From the NCBI GenBank assembly GCA_031259515.1, contig JAIRLK010000019.1, positions 1 to 17,772 on the forward strand: a DNA stretch of 17,772 nt. The letters are read 5' to 3'. Position 1 is the first letter of the stretch, and every line of letters starts with the position of its first letter. Below, in pieces: positions 8,124 to 13,643 of the stretch. The notes under the pieces were generated by a model. The model did no database searches and had not been told where the DNA came from. It saw only the letters and a program-made list of their open reading frames with translations. Source of the DNA: Treponema sp. Its GTDB lineage: Bacteria > Spirochaetota > Spirochaetia > Treponematales > Breznakiellaceae. A program made the position numbers and the translations under genes.

Positions 8124-9404
8124 TTAAACCGCTTGTTTCCGGACCGGGCCGTCCGTGGCCTCTCCCGCAGACACGCCGCCCATGATGAACCACGCAACGA
8201 GCATACATACCCCGCCAAAGACGAAGATTCCCGGGTAACCGCTCAAATCAATGACCGCCCCGGTGATAGGCGGCGCCAGAATGGCCGCGCTCTGACTGAA
8301 GGTGTAGTAGAGCCCCGTGTAGATCCCCATGTTGTTGAAAGCCGCCATCTGCCAGAGCATAGGAAAAGAATTCACCACGACCCCTATCCACACCGCGCCA
8401 TAGAGGAACATCAGGACGAGGAAGATCCCCAGCCTGCCATTCAGGGGAAGGCCCCTGCCCTGGGCTATGGCGCCGGTTACCGGGATAAGGAGCAAAACAA
8501 CCGTGAGGAGGGCCAGGCTCAACCGGATATAGTTCCGCCGGCCTATACGGTGGGCGAAATAGCCCGTAGGGATAGCCAAAAGTACGCTGGAAATCCCGGC
8601 GATTCCCTGGGCCAGGGCTGCGTTTGACTCGGCCACCCCCACGGCTTCCACCAGGTAGAGCCCCAGGAAGGGCTTTACCCCCTCATAGGCCATGAACCAG
8701 AAGAACAGGGAAAGCAGTATCCGGGGCACACTGGAATCCCCGGAGGAAAACACCGTCCGTATTGAATCCACTACCCGTATGCGGGCCTCTTCCCCGGCGT
8801 CTTCGGGGATGCGCTCCCGGACAAACAGCAGCAGGATGATGGCGGCCACGATGATGCAGCCTCCCGCTACGGTAAAAGGCAACCCGACCTGTATGTTCAT
8901 CAGCCTGGTCAGGGCCAAGGTCCCCACGATGAGCCCAATCCCACCCATGGTGTTGATAACCCCGTTGGCTTCGGACCGGAAATCCCCGGGGATGGTATCG
9001 GGCATCAGGGCGACTATAGGACCCCGCACGGAGGTCTTGAAGATGTTGAATATGAAAAGGATTATAATCAGCGCCCAGAGGGATACATCCGCCAGGATAG
9101 GGATCAGGTGAAACAAAACCGCCGAAATGGGCAGCATCACCACAATAAAGGGCATACGCCGGCCTATCCTGGTCCGGGTAAGATCGGACCAGACGGCAAT
9201 GACCGGGATCAAAAAGAGCTGCAAGATATTATCCAGGGTCATCACCCCTCCAACCAGGGTGTTTGACGCTATATACCGCCGGAGAAACAGGGGAACATAT
9301 GTGTCATAGAGGGGATCCATCAGACCCATAGTGAAAAATCCGCATCCGATCAGGAATGTGACCGGCATATAGGCTGAAAATCCCTTCTTGTTGTCTCTTG
9401 CCAT
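8124..9404 (-). CDS. MFS transporter, GPH/SLC45-like sugar symporter family
   Basis: The 426-aa protein consists of about twelve hydrophobic helices with a central basic/acidic loop near residues 195-225 (RERIPEDAGEEARIRV). The N-terminal motif GLMDPLYDTYVPLFLRRY and the loop SDLTRTRIGRRMPFI between helices 2 and 3 are typical of the glycoside/pentoside/hexuronide (GPH)-like and SLC45-like branch of the major facilitator superfamily. A second such loop, HRIGRRNYI, lies in the second half. It would be an inner-membrane, probably cation-coupled solute carrier, and sugars or glycosides are the likely but unproven substrate. The ATG at 9404 has a strong GGAGGAG Shine-Dalgarno (9407-9413). It is the first gene of the minus-strand group and diverges from the tRNA-Thr/rpmG unit. 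I could not find a convincing promoter for it. Confidence 0.85.
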   Translation of the reverse strand: MARDNKKGFSAYMPVTFLIGCGFFTMGLMDPLYDTYVPLFLRRYIASNTLVGGVMTLDNILQLFLIPVIAVWSDLTRTRIGRRMPFIVVMLPISAVLFHLIPILADVSLWALIIILFIFNIFKTSVRGPIVALMPDTIPGDFRSEANGVINTMGGIGLIVGTLALTRLMNIQVGLPFTVAGGCIIVAAIILLLFVRERIPEDAGEEARIRVVDSIRTVFSSGDSSVPRILLSLFFWFMAYEGVKPFLGLYLVEAVGVAESNAALAQGIAGISSVLLAIPTGYFAHRIGRRNYIRLSLALLTVVLLLIPVTGAIAQGRGLPLNGRLGIFLVLMFLYGAVWIGVVVNSFPMLWQMAAFNNMGIYTGLYYTFSQSAAILAPPITGAVIDLSGYPGIFVFGGVCMLVAWFIMGGVSAGEATDGPVRKQAV

Positions 9405-9505
9405 ATCTCCTCCATAACTATACTATCAAAAATATCAAATCTAAGCCGATATTAAACCGGCTGTTATTTTATCGCATTTTTTTTACTTTTGCTATGCTTT
9501 TCCTC

Positions 9506-9534
9506 TTGACGAAACGCTATCTATTTGTTATTTT
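9506..9534 (+). promoter_or_regulatory. Promoter for the tRNA-Thr/rpmG/tRNA-Trp/secE/nusG unit
   Basis: A -35 box TTGACG (9506-9511) and a -10-like box TATTTT (9529-9534) are spaced by 17 bases. The predicted start near 9541 leaves about 34 bases before the mature tRNA-Thr. A second AT-rich box, TATAGT (9562-9567), lies closer to the tRNA but has no -35 partner. The rest of the 9405-9574 divergent gap is AT-rich with a small AGCCG...CGGCT inverted repeat and no gene. Confidence 0.55.
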
Positions 9535-9574
9535 TGCACAATGCCATAAAGTTCATGAATTTATAGTATATTGC

Positions 9575-9647
9575 GCCCTTGTAGCTCAGTTGGCAGAGCA
9601 TATCCATGGTAAGGATAAGGTCATCAGTTCGATTCTGATCGAGGGCT
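9575..9647 (+). tRNA. tRNA-Thr (anticodon GGT)
   Basis: The sequence folds as a complete cloverleaf. The acceptor stem is GCCCTTG/CGAGGGC with one G-T pair, the D arm GCTC/GAGC, the anticodon stem TATCC/GGATA with loop ATGGTAA (anticodon GGT, threonine ACC/ACU codons), and the T arm ATCAG-TTCGATT-CTGAT. The G1-C72 and C2-G71 pairs fit threonine identity. The discriminator base is T and the 3' CCA is not encoded. It is the first gene of the plus-strand cluster. Confidence 0.95.
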
Positions 9648-9698
9648 GTATGTTTTTTTAATGGGAAATTTTAGACTAAAAGCCGGTAGGGGGGATGT

Positions 9699-9872
9699 AT
9701 GGCAAGCAAAAAAAATGTAGTTGAGCTTATCGCGTTACAATGCAGTGAGTGTAAGCGGAAAAATTATACCACCAAGAAGAACCGGCGGAATATGCAGGAA
9801 AAGCTGGAAATGAACAAGTACTGCCCTTTTGACCGGAAGCATACCCTGCACAAAGAAACAAAGATTAAATGA
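9699..9872 (+). CDS. rpmG: 50S ribosomal protein L33
   Basis: The 57-aa product matches L33 over its whole length: IALQCSECKRKNYTTKKNRR, then KLEMNKYCPFDRKHTLHKE. L33 sits in the large ribosomal subunit near the E site. Many L33 proteins carry four zinc-binding cysteines; here the first pair (Cys15, Cys18) is intact, but in the second pair only Cys42 remains and position 45 is Asp (CPFD). The zinc site is therefore incomplete, a variant between the C+ and C- forms. A Shine-Dalgarno GGGGGGA-like stretch (9689-9695) precedes the ATG. It lies between two tRNA genes, an arrangement widely conserved before secE and nusG. Confidence 0.93.
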   Translation: MASKKNVVELIALQCSECKRKNYTTKKNRRNMQEKLEMNKYCPFDRKHTLHKETKIK

Positions 9873-9878
9873 GTTTTT

Positions 9879-9951
9879 AGGCCAGTAGCTCTAATGGTAG
9901 AGCGCCGGTCTCCAAAACCGGATGTTGTGGGTTCGAGTCCTACCTGGCCTG
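9879..9951 (+). tRNA. tRNA-Trp (anticodon CCA)
   Basis: This is a complete cloverleaf. The acceptor stem is AGGCCAG/CTGGCCT (7 bp), the D arm GCTC/GAGC, and the anticodon stem CCGGT/ACCGG with loop CTCCAAA (anticodon CCA). The T arm is GTGGG-TTCGAGT-CCTAC and the discriminator is G, as usual for bacterial tRNA-Trp. The CCA tail is not encoded. It starts 6 bases after the rpmG stop and precedes secE, the standard bacterial order. Its 3' part (9932-9947) recurs inverted at 9978-9993, and 9935-9949 recurs directly at 10115-10129. Confidence 0.95.
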
Positions 9952-9977
9952 TGGAGAATTTTGGGTTAAAGAAGGGT

Positions 9978-10127
9978 CCAGGTAGGACTCGAAGGATTTT
10001 TGTGGACGGTTCAAGGCGAGACATCGCAGCCTTGAGCCGGTAAAGCGCCAGGGATGGCGGTTTAGCAAAAACCCCGGCCTGGAGGGGCGAAGCAGGAAGC
10101 TGAGGCCCGGAAGGGAGTCCTGCCTGG
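9978..10127 (+). other. Structured multi-hairpin element between tRNA-Trp and secE
   Basis: The 208-base gap holds a strongly palindromic block. A 13-bp closing stem (9978-9990 with 10115-10127, one G-T pair) encloses three hairpins. The first is 10007-10017 with 10029-10039 (11 bp, one G-T). The second is 10041-10050 with 10055-10064 (10 positions, one mismatch, GGGA loop). The third is 10074-10080 with 10103-10110 (7 bp, one bulged base). Together they make a cloverleaf-like junction. Both strands of the closing stem are copies, one inverted and one direct, of the 3' end of tRNA-Trp. No T-run follows, so it is not a simple terminator. It could be an RNA processing or regulatory element of the secE-nusG message, or a tRNA-derived palindromic repeat. 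Confidence 0.6.
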
Positions 10128-10159
10128 CCAGTGTACCGATTCCAGGAAAAGAGGAAGGC

Positions 10160-10339
10160 ATGGGTAAACTAGTACAATTTATCAAGGAATCCTACGCCGA
10201 ATTACGGAAGGTCATTTGGCCGAGTCGTGATGATGTTGTTAGTTCCGTAAAAGTGGTCATTATCTCTACCGTCATTATCGCCGCTGTTTTAGGCCTGGTG
10301 GATGTATTGTTGCTCCTTGGTGTGCAGGCTATATTTTAA
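10160..10339 (+). CDS. secE: Preprotein translocase subunit SecE
   Basis: The 59-aa product is the short, single-span form of SecE found in most bacteria. It starts with an amphipathic helix (residues 4-12) and the hallmark ELRKVIWPSRDD (14-25), which lies on the cytoplasmic surface of SecY. One transmembrane segment follows (about 31-55, VKVVIISTVIIAAVLGLVDV). It clamps the SecY channel of the Sec export machine in the inner membrane. The ATG at 10160 has a purine-rich Shine-Dalgarno (GAGGAAGG, 10151-10158) that is very close to it. The gene lies 13 bases before nusG and after the structured element, in the standard tRNA-Trp/secE/nusG order. Confidence 0.95.
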   Translation: MGKLVQFIKESYAELRKVIWPSRDDVVSSVKVVIISTVIIAAVLGLVDVLLLLGVQAIF

Positions 10340-10352
10340 TAAAGGGTAAACT

Positions 10353-10910
10353 ATGGCTACAGGCTGGTATGTCCTCCACGTCTATTCAGGATACGAGAAT
10401 AGGATCGAAAAAACTATCCGCATGATGACCGGAAACGGGGATCTTGATAAGGAGATCCTGCGGGATGTAAAGGTCCTTTCCGAGGAAGTAGTGGAAGTTC
10501 GGGATGGGAAGAAGTATACCCAGACCCGGAAATTCCTTCCCGGTTATGTCCTGGTGGAAATGGACTTGCCCGATCTCGCGTGGAAGGCTACCTGTTCCAA
10601 GATTCGTAGTATCCAGGGAGTGACGGGTTTTGTGGGGACCTCATCGGATCGGAAACCCCAGCCCCTTCATGGCGATGAAGTTCGGGCCATTCTGCAAAAG
10701 GCCGGGGAAATTAAGGGGGAACGGTCTGTCCGGGCCCGGCAGTCCTTTGCCGCTGGAGAACAAGTCAGGATTATAGACGGTCCCTTTGAGACCTTTACCG
10801 GTACCATTGATGTTGTTAATCAGGAGAAGAACAAGCTTACGGTTATGGTGGGTATATTCGGCAGAAATACCCCGGTAGAGGTGGATATCCTCCAGGTAGA
10901 AAAGGTATAA
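10353..10910 (+). CDS. nusG: Transcription termination/antitermination factor NusG
   Basis: The 185-aa product is full length. The N-terminal NGN domain (about 1-115) has GWYVLHVYSGYENRIEKTI and the conserved TRKFLPGYVLVEM (58-70), the surface that binds the RNA polymerase clamp and bridges to the gate loop. The C-terminal KOW domain (about 133-185, GEQVRIIDGPFETFTG) contacts Rho or ribosomal protein S10/NusE in other bacteria. The region LDKEILRDVKVLSEEVVEVRDGK fits the usual variable hairpin of NGN domains. The start has a weak AAAGGG Shine-Dalgarno (10341-10346) 6 bases upstream. Position between secE and rplK is conserved across bacteria. Confidence 0.97.
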   Translation: MATGWYVLHVYSGYENRIEKTIRMMTGNGDLDKEILRDVKVLSEEVVEVRDGKKYTQTRKFLPGYVLVEMDLPDLAWKATCSKIRSIQGVTGFVGTSSDRKPQPLHGDEVRAILQKAGEIKGERSVRARQSFAAGEQVRIIDGPFETFTGTIDVVNQEKNKLTVMVGIFGRNTPVEVDILQVEKV

Positions 10911-10978
10911 CAAATACGGTTGCCCTGGTTTTGGGGCAAGTCTAACTAAGTAGGAGAGGACCCGCATGGTTCTCGCTA

Positions 10979-10996
10979 GTCCGGCGAAGGCCGGAC
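10979..10996 (+). promoter_or_regulatory. Perfect hairpin in the rplK leader (candidate L1 target)
   Basis: GTCCGGC-GAAG-GCCGGAC is a perfect 7-bp stem ending 19 bases before the rplK start and just ahead of its GAAGGAG Shine-Dalgarno (11003-11009). A second hairpin, TTGCCC/GGGCAA (10920-10939), precedes it. In E. coli the L11-L1 message is repressed by L1 binding near the rplK start, so this leader is a reasonable place for such a site; that role is inference. Confidence 0.4.
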
Positions 10997-11015
10997 ATAC
11001 TACGAAGGAGTTTTT

Positions 11016-11447
11016 ATGGCAAAGAAAAAGATCGCCGCCTTGGTCAAGCTCCAGTGCCCGGCGGGTAAGGCCACTCCGGCCCCGCCTGTCGGACCAGCAC
11101 TAGGGCCTCACGGGGTCAGCGCTCCCCAGTTCGTCCAGCAGTTCAATGACCGGACGAAGAGCATGGAACAGGGTCTTATTATACCAGTGGTAATCACGAT
11201 TTATACCGATAAGTCCTTTACCTTTGTCCTCAAGACGCCCCCTGCGGCCGTTTTGATCAAAAAGGCTATCGGGCTTGAAAAGGGATCGGGGGAACCGCAT
11301 AAGAACAAGGTTGGGAAAATTCCCCGGGCCAAGATTGAAGAGATCGCCAGTCTTAAGATGGCGGATCTTTCGGCCAACGATCTTGAAGGGGCCATGAAGA
11401 TCATTGCCGGGACCGCCCGGTCTATGGGCGTCGAGGTGGAAAAATGA
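11016..11447 (+). CDS. rplK: 50S ribosomal protein L11
   Basis: The 143-aa product matches L11 end to end (E. coli 142 aa). The N-terminal domain has the proline-rich hinge PAPPVGPALGPHGVSAPQF (21-39), which is also the region contacted by thiopeptide antibiotics. The middle has IIPVVITIYTDKSFTFVLKT. The C-terminal domain has the 23S rRNA-binding helices (KVGKIPRAKIEEIA, then LEGAMKIIAGTARSMGVEV). L11 forms the GTPase-associated centre with 23S rRNA. A strong GAAGGAG Shine-Dalgarno lies 6 bases before the ATG. Its stop overlaps the rplA start (ATGA, 11444-11447), so the two are translationally coupled. Confidence 0.97.
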   Translation: MAKKKIAALVKLQCPAGKATPAPPVGPALGPHGVSAPQFVQQFNDRTKSMEQGLIIPVVITIYTDKSFTFVLKTPPAAVLIKKAIGLEKGSGEPHKNKVGKIPRAKIEEIASLKMADLSANDLEGAMKIIAGTARSMGVEVEK

Positions 11448-12109
11448 AGCGTGGAAAAAAATACCTTGAAAGCCTGAAGAAATACGATCCCGCCGCTGTT
11501 TATGAACTACAGCCCGCGTTGGATATGCTAAAGACCCTTGCCTTTGCCAAATTTGACGAGGCGGTAGATGTTTCGGTAAAACTGAACCTGAAAAAGAGCC
11601 AGTCCGTGCGGGATACGGTGGTGCTTCCCAATCAGTTCCGGTCGGAAAAGCGGGTTTTGGTCTTCTGCAAGGCCGAAAAGGAAAAGGAAGCCCAGGAAGC
11701 CGGGGCCGCCTATATAGGCGGCCAGGACCTGATAGACAAGATAAAGGGCGGGTGGCTTGATTTCGATGTGGCGGTGGCCACTCCGGATATGATGAAAGAC
11801 GTGGGCAAGCTCGGTATGATTCTGGGCCGTCGAGGGCTTATGCCCAATCCAAAGACCGGGACCGTTACCTTTGATATTAAGAGCGCGTTGTCGGAGCTCA
11901 AGAAGGGGCGGGTGGAATTCAGGGCCGACAAGACCGGGGTGATTCACCTGACAGTCGGGAAGCTTTCTATGGATACCGGGAAGGTGGCCGAGAACATCAG
12001 GACGATAGTTGCCGAAGTCAAACGGAAACGCCCTGCGGATGCTAAGGGTGAATTCATTAATACCATTTCGGTGTCTTCCACTATGGGCCCGGCGTGTGGG
12101 TTACACTAA
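11444..12109 (+). CDS. rplA: 50S ribosomal protein L1, C-terminus apparently frameshifted
   Basis: The 221-aa frame matches L1 throughout: KKYLESLKKYDP at the start, KKSQSVRDTVVLPNQFR, GRRGLMPNPKTGTVT, and KKGRVEFRADKTGVIHLTVGK. L1 binds 23S rRNA at the mobile L1 stalk and, in many bacteria, represses its own operon. The end is odd. After SSTMGP the frame reads ACGLH and stops at 12109, whereas L1 proteins normally end in GPG(V/I)x(V/I). One extra G near 12091 would give GPGVWVTLKDEE and a stop at 12121-12123, just before rplJ. This is either a sequencing error or a real one-base deletion that alters only the last residues. The start overlaps rplK by 4 bp. Confidence 0.95.
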   Translation: MKRGKKYLESLKKYDPAAVYELQPALDMLKTLAFAKFDEAVDVSVKLNLKKSQSVRDTVVLPNQFRSEKRVLVFCKAEKEKEAQEAGAAYIGGQDLIDKIKGGWLDFDVAVATPDMMKDVGKLGMILGRRGLMPNPKTGTVTFDIKSALSELKKGRVEFRADKTGVIHLTVGKLSMDTGKVAENIRTIVAEVKRKRPADAKGEFINTISVSSTMGPACGLH

Positions 12110-12126
12110 AGGACGAGGAGTAGCAA

Positions 12127-12675
12127 ATGGCCATTGTCGCTAAGAAATTGCAAGACGTGAAAGTGTCCTCGATAAATGAATTAAAAGAACTATTTAGTAC
12201 GTCGGAAGATTTTATCTTTGCCGATTACCGGGGATTGACGGTGGAGCAGATTACTGTGCTGCGGAAGCGGCTTAGGGCTAAAGGCGCTCAGTTCAAGGTG
12301 GTAAAGAACAATTTTGCCCGTATCGCCTTTGAACAGCTCTCCTCTCCGGATGTGTCCGGGTATCTGGCGGGGCCCACGGCGATAGCCCTTGCTCCGCAAG
12401 ATGCCAACGAGGCGGCTAAGTTGCTTTTTGATTTCACCAAAGAGGCGCCGGTCTTGCGCGTGAAAGGCGGGCTGGTAGGTAAGACCGTCTATGGCGCCGC
12501 TCAGATGGAAGCCTTCTCTAAGCTGCCCGGCAGGCTGGAACTCATTTCTATGCTTATGTCGGTGATGAACGGCCCGGTACGGAATGCGGCCGCCGCCCTC
12601 AACGATATTCCCGCCCGGCTGGTGCGTACTATCAAGGCAGTTGGGGACAAGAAGGCCGAAGGCGAGGCGGCGTAA
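12127..12675 (+). CDS. rplJ: 50S ribosomal protein L10
   Basis: The 182-aa product matches L10, somewhat longer than E. coli (165 aa). The N-terminal domain (VSSINELKELFSTSEDFIFADYRGLTVEQITVLRKRLR, given here only as the region 15-52) binds 23S rRNA with L11. The motif FKVVKNNFARIA (58-69) is typical, and the C-terminal helix (about 155-180) carries the L7/L12 dimers. A GAGGAG Shine-Dalgarno (12115-12120) lies 6 bases before the ATG. The gap from rplA is only 17 bases, so the usual L10 autoregulatory leader of rplJ-rplL operons has no room directly upstream. Confidence 0.96.
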   Translation: MAIVAKKLQDVKVSSINELKELFSTSEDFIFADYRGLTVEQITVLRKRLRAKGAQFKVVKNNFARIAFEQLSSPDVSGYLAGPTAIALAPQDANEAAKLLFDFTKEAPVLRVKGGLVGKTVYGAAQMEAFSKLPGRLELISMLMSVMNGPVRNAAAALNDIPARLVRTIKAVGDKKAEGEAA

Positions 12676-12736
12676 GAGCCTGTTGCGCTTCGCGCATAAA
12701 ATGGTATAAATTGCATATTTATACCTTACAGGCTCT
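12675..12736. repeat. Perfect three-way-junction palindrome right after rplJ
   Basis: An outer 9-bp stem, AGAGCCTGT (12675-12683) with ACAGGCTCT (12728-12736), begins on the last base of the rplJ stop codon. It encloses a 5-bp hairpin TGCGC-TTC-GCGCA (12684-12696) and a 9-bp hairpin GGTATAAAT-TGCAT-ATTTATACC (12703-12725). All three stems are perfect. No T-run follows, so it is not a standard terminator. It may be an RNA stability or processing structure between rplJ and rplL, or a small palindromic repeat element. Confidence 0.65.
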
Positions 12737-12753
12737 AAGAACCGGCGGGGCTT

Positions 12754-12768
12754 TGCGTAATTTACGCA
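12754..12768. repeat. 15-bp near-perfect DNA palindrome in the rplJ-rplL gap
   Basis: TGCGTAA-T-TTACGCA is a 7-bp inverted repeat around a single base. Its position 57 bases upstream of the rplL -10 box would suit a dimeric DNA-binding regulator, but a small RNA hairpin is equally possible. Confidence 0.4.
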
Positions 12769-12799
12769 TTTCGATGTTCCTTTGGTTAAAAGATTTTGT

Positions 12800-12830
12800 T
12801 TGAATTCCTTCAGGCTTCGTTGGATATAAT
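12800..12830 (+). promoter_or_regulatory. Internal promoter for rplL
   Basis: A consensus -10 box TATAAT (12825-12830) is preceded by TTGAAT (12800-12805) with a somewhat long 19-base spacer. Transcription would start near 12837, leaving an ~86-base leader before rplL. A separate promoter would help supply L7/L12, which is needed in several copies per ribosome. The -35 spacing is imperfect. Confidence 0.5.
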
Positions 12831-12858
12831 CCTTGGTTGCTGTCCTGTGGGGATTAAA

Positions 12859-12893
12859 TCCGGGTAAACCGGACGCGGTTCGTATGAAGCGCG
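12859..12893 (+). promoter_or_regulatory. Tandem hairpins in the rplL leader
   Basis: Two adjacent stem-loops lie between the rplL promoter and its ribosome-binding site. The first is TCCGG-GTAAA-CCGGA (12859-12873). The second is CGCG...CGCG (12874-12893), with a G-G mismatch and an inner TTC-GTAT-GAA. The Shine-Dalgarno AAGGAG (12909-12914) follows 8 bases before the ATG. They could be a binding site for an autoregulatory ribosomal protein; this is inference from position. Confidence 0.4.
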
Positions 12894-12922
12894 GGAATTG
12901 CATATTTTAAGGAGAAGTTAAT

Positions 12923-13303
12923 ATGGCAGCCCTTACTATCGATCAGATTATTGAAGCGATCTCTTCCATGACGGTTCTGGAGGTTTCGGAACTGGTGAAA
13001 GCTATGGAAGAAAAATTTGGAGTTTCCGCCGCCGCCCCTGTGGCTGTGGCTGCGGTCGCCGCGCCCGCCGCTGAGGCTGTTGAGGAGAAGACGGAATTCA
13101 ATGTTATTCTTAAGGCCTATGATAATTCCAAGAAGATCTCGGTTATCAAGGAAGTCCGGGCGGTTACCGGCCTGGGGCTTAAAGAGGCAAAAGACCTTGT
13201 TGAAGGGGCTCCCAAGCCTATCAAGGAAAATGTCTCCAAAGAAGAAGCCGCTAAAATCAAGGAACAGGTCACTGCCGCCGGCGGTACGGTTGAAATTCAG
13301 TAA
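12923..13303 (+). CDS. rplL: 50S ribosomal protein L7/L12
   Basis: The 126-aa product has the full L7/L12 layout. The N-terminal dimerisation helices (about 1-33, TIDQIIEAISSMTVLEVSEL) bind L10. An Ala/Pro/Val hinge (35-53) follows, then the C-terminal domain (about 56-126) with the factor-binding surface KEVRAVTGLGLKEAKDLVEG (76-95) that recruits IF2, EF-Tu, EF-G and RF3. It forms the flexible stalk in several copies per ribosome. A strong AAGGAG ribosome-binding site and its own upstream promoter suggest expression partly uncoupled from rplJ. Confidence 0.98.
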   Translation: MAALTIDQIIEAISSMTVLEVSELVKAMEEKFGVSAAAPVAVAAVAAPAAEAVEEKTEFNVILKAYDNSKKISVIKEVRAVTGLGLKEAKDLVEGAPKPIKENVSKEEAAKIKEQVTAAGGTVEIQ

Positions 13304-13643
13304 AGCAGTTGCGGCCCAAGGGAACCGGTTAACCAGGATTTTTTGTACGACGGGGTGTTCGGGGTTATGTCCTGAACAAAAAGTTCCTCAATGCCGCTGG
13401 TTCCCGTGGGCGCGAAAGACAGTTTGGTTTCTCTTTAAAGGGATGGCGGAAAGAGCTTTAAGGCCTTTTCTGTTTGTTTCTACAGCTTCCGGCTTTGGTC
13501 GGGGCTGTTGTAAATTTTATGAGGTGTTTCTTTGGGAACACGAATAGGGGCGGTTTTGGGCTGTTGCCTGAAGGCTGCCATCTCGCAATTTAAAAACTTT
13601 TCCACCCGGTCAGCCCGGGAGCCAATAGCAGGGGGGGTAATAC
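13304..13643 (+). other. 340-base rplL-rpoB spacer with several stem-loops, no gene
   Basis: I see no convincing gene here. The region holds an 8-bp hairpin TGTTCGGG...CCTGAACA (13356-13378, one G-T pair), a bulged hairpin ACAGC...GCTGT (13482-13508, about 9 bp), and CCCGG-TCAGC-CCGGG (13605-13619). The last sits about 11 bases before the rpoB Shine-Dalgarno run of seven Gs (13631-13637). In E. coli the equivalent gap carries a partial terminator and an RNase III site that reduce rpoB relative to rplL. Here no hairpin is followed by a T-run, so processing or translational control is more likely than termination. No strong promoter is visible. Confidence 0.4.

Noticed and set aside
9417..9422. 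TATAGT as a -10 box for the MFS transporter
   Set aside because: Transcription would start within its own Shine-Dalgarno sequence, and no -35 box is in place.
9398..9661. 87-codon plus-strand frame across the divergent promoter region
   Set aside because: It runs through the promoter and the whole tRNA-Thr gene and has no ribosome-binding site.
9764..10024. 86-codon minus-strand reading frame over tRNA-Trp
   Set aside because: It is the antisense of rpmG, tRNA-Trp and its downstream copy; the GLEPTTSGFGDRRST-like peptide is a familiar artefact of translating tRNA genes backwards.
9940..10185. 81-codon minus-strand reading frame opposite the structured element
   Set aside because: It covers the hairpin block and the start of secE, has no recognisable protein features, and is explained by GC-rich palindromes.
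13333..13344. Possible terminator after rplL (T-run following AACCGGTTAACC)
   Set aside because: The preceding sequence is a zero-loop palindrome and cannot form a stable hairpin next to the T-run.
13017..13547. 176-codon plus-strand frame from within rplL into the spacer
   Set aside because: It begins in another frame inside rplL, is rich in Arg/Pro/Ser and has no ribosome-binding site.
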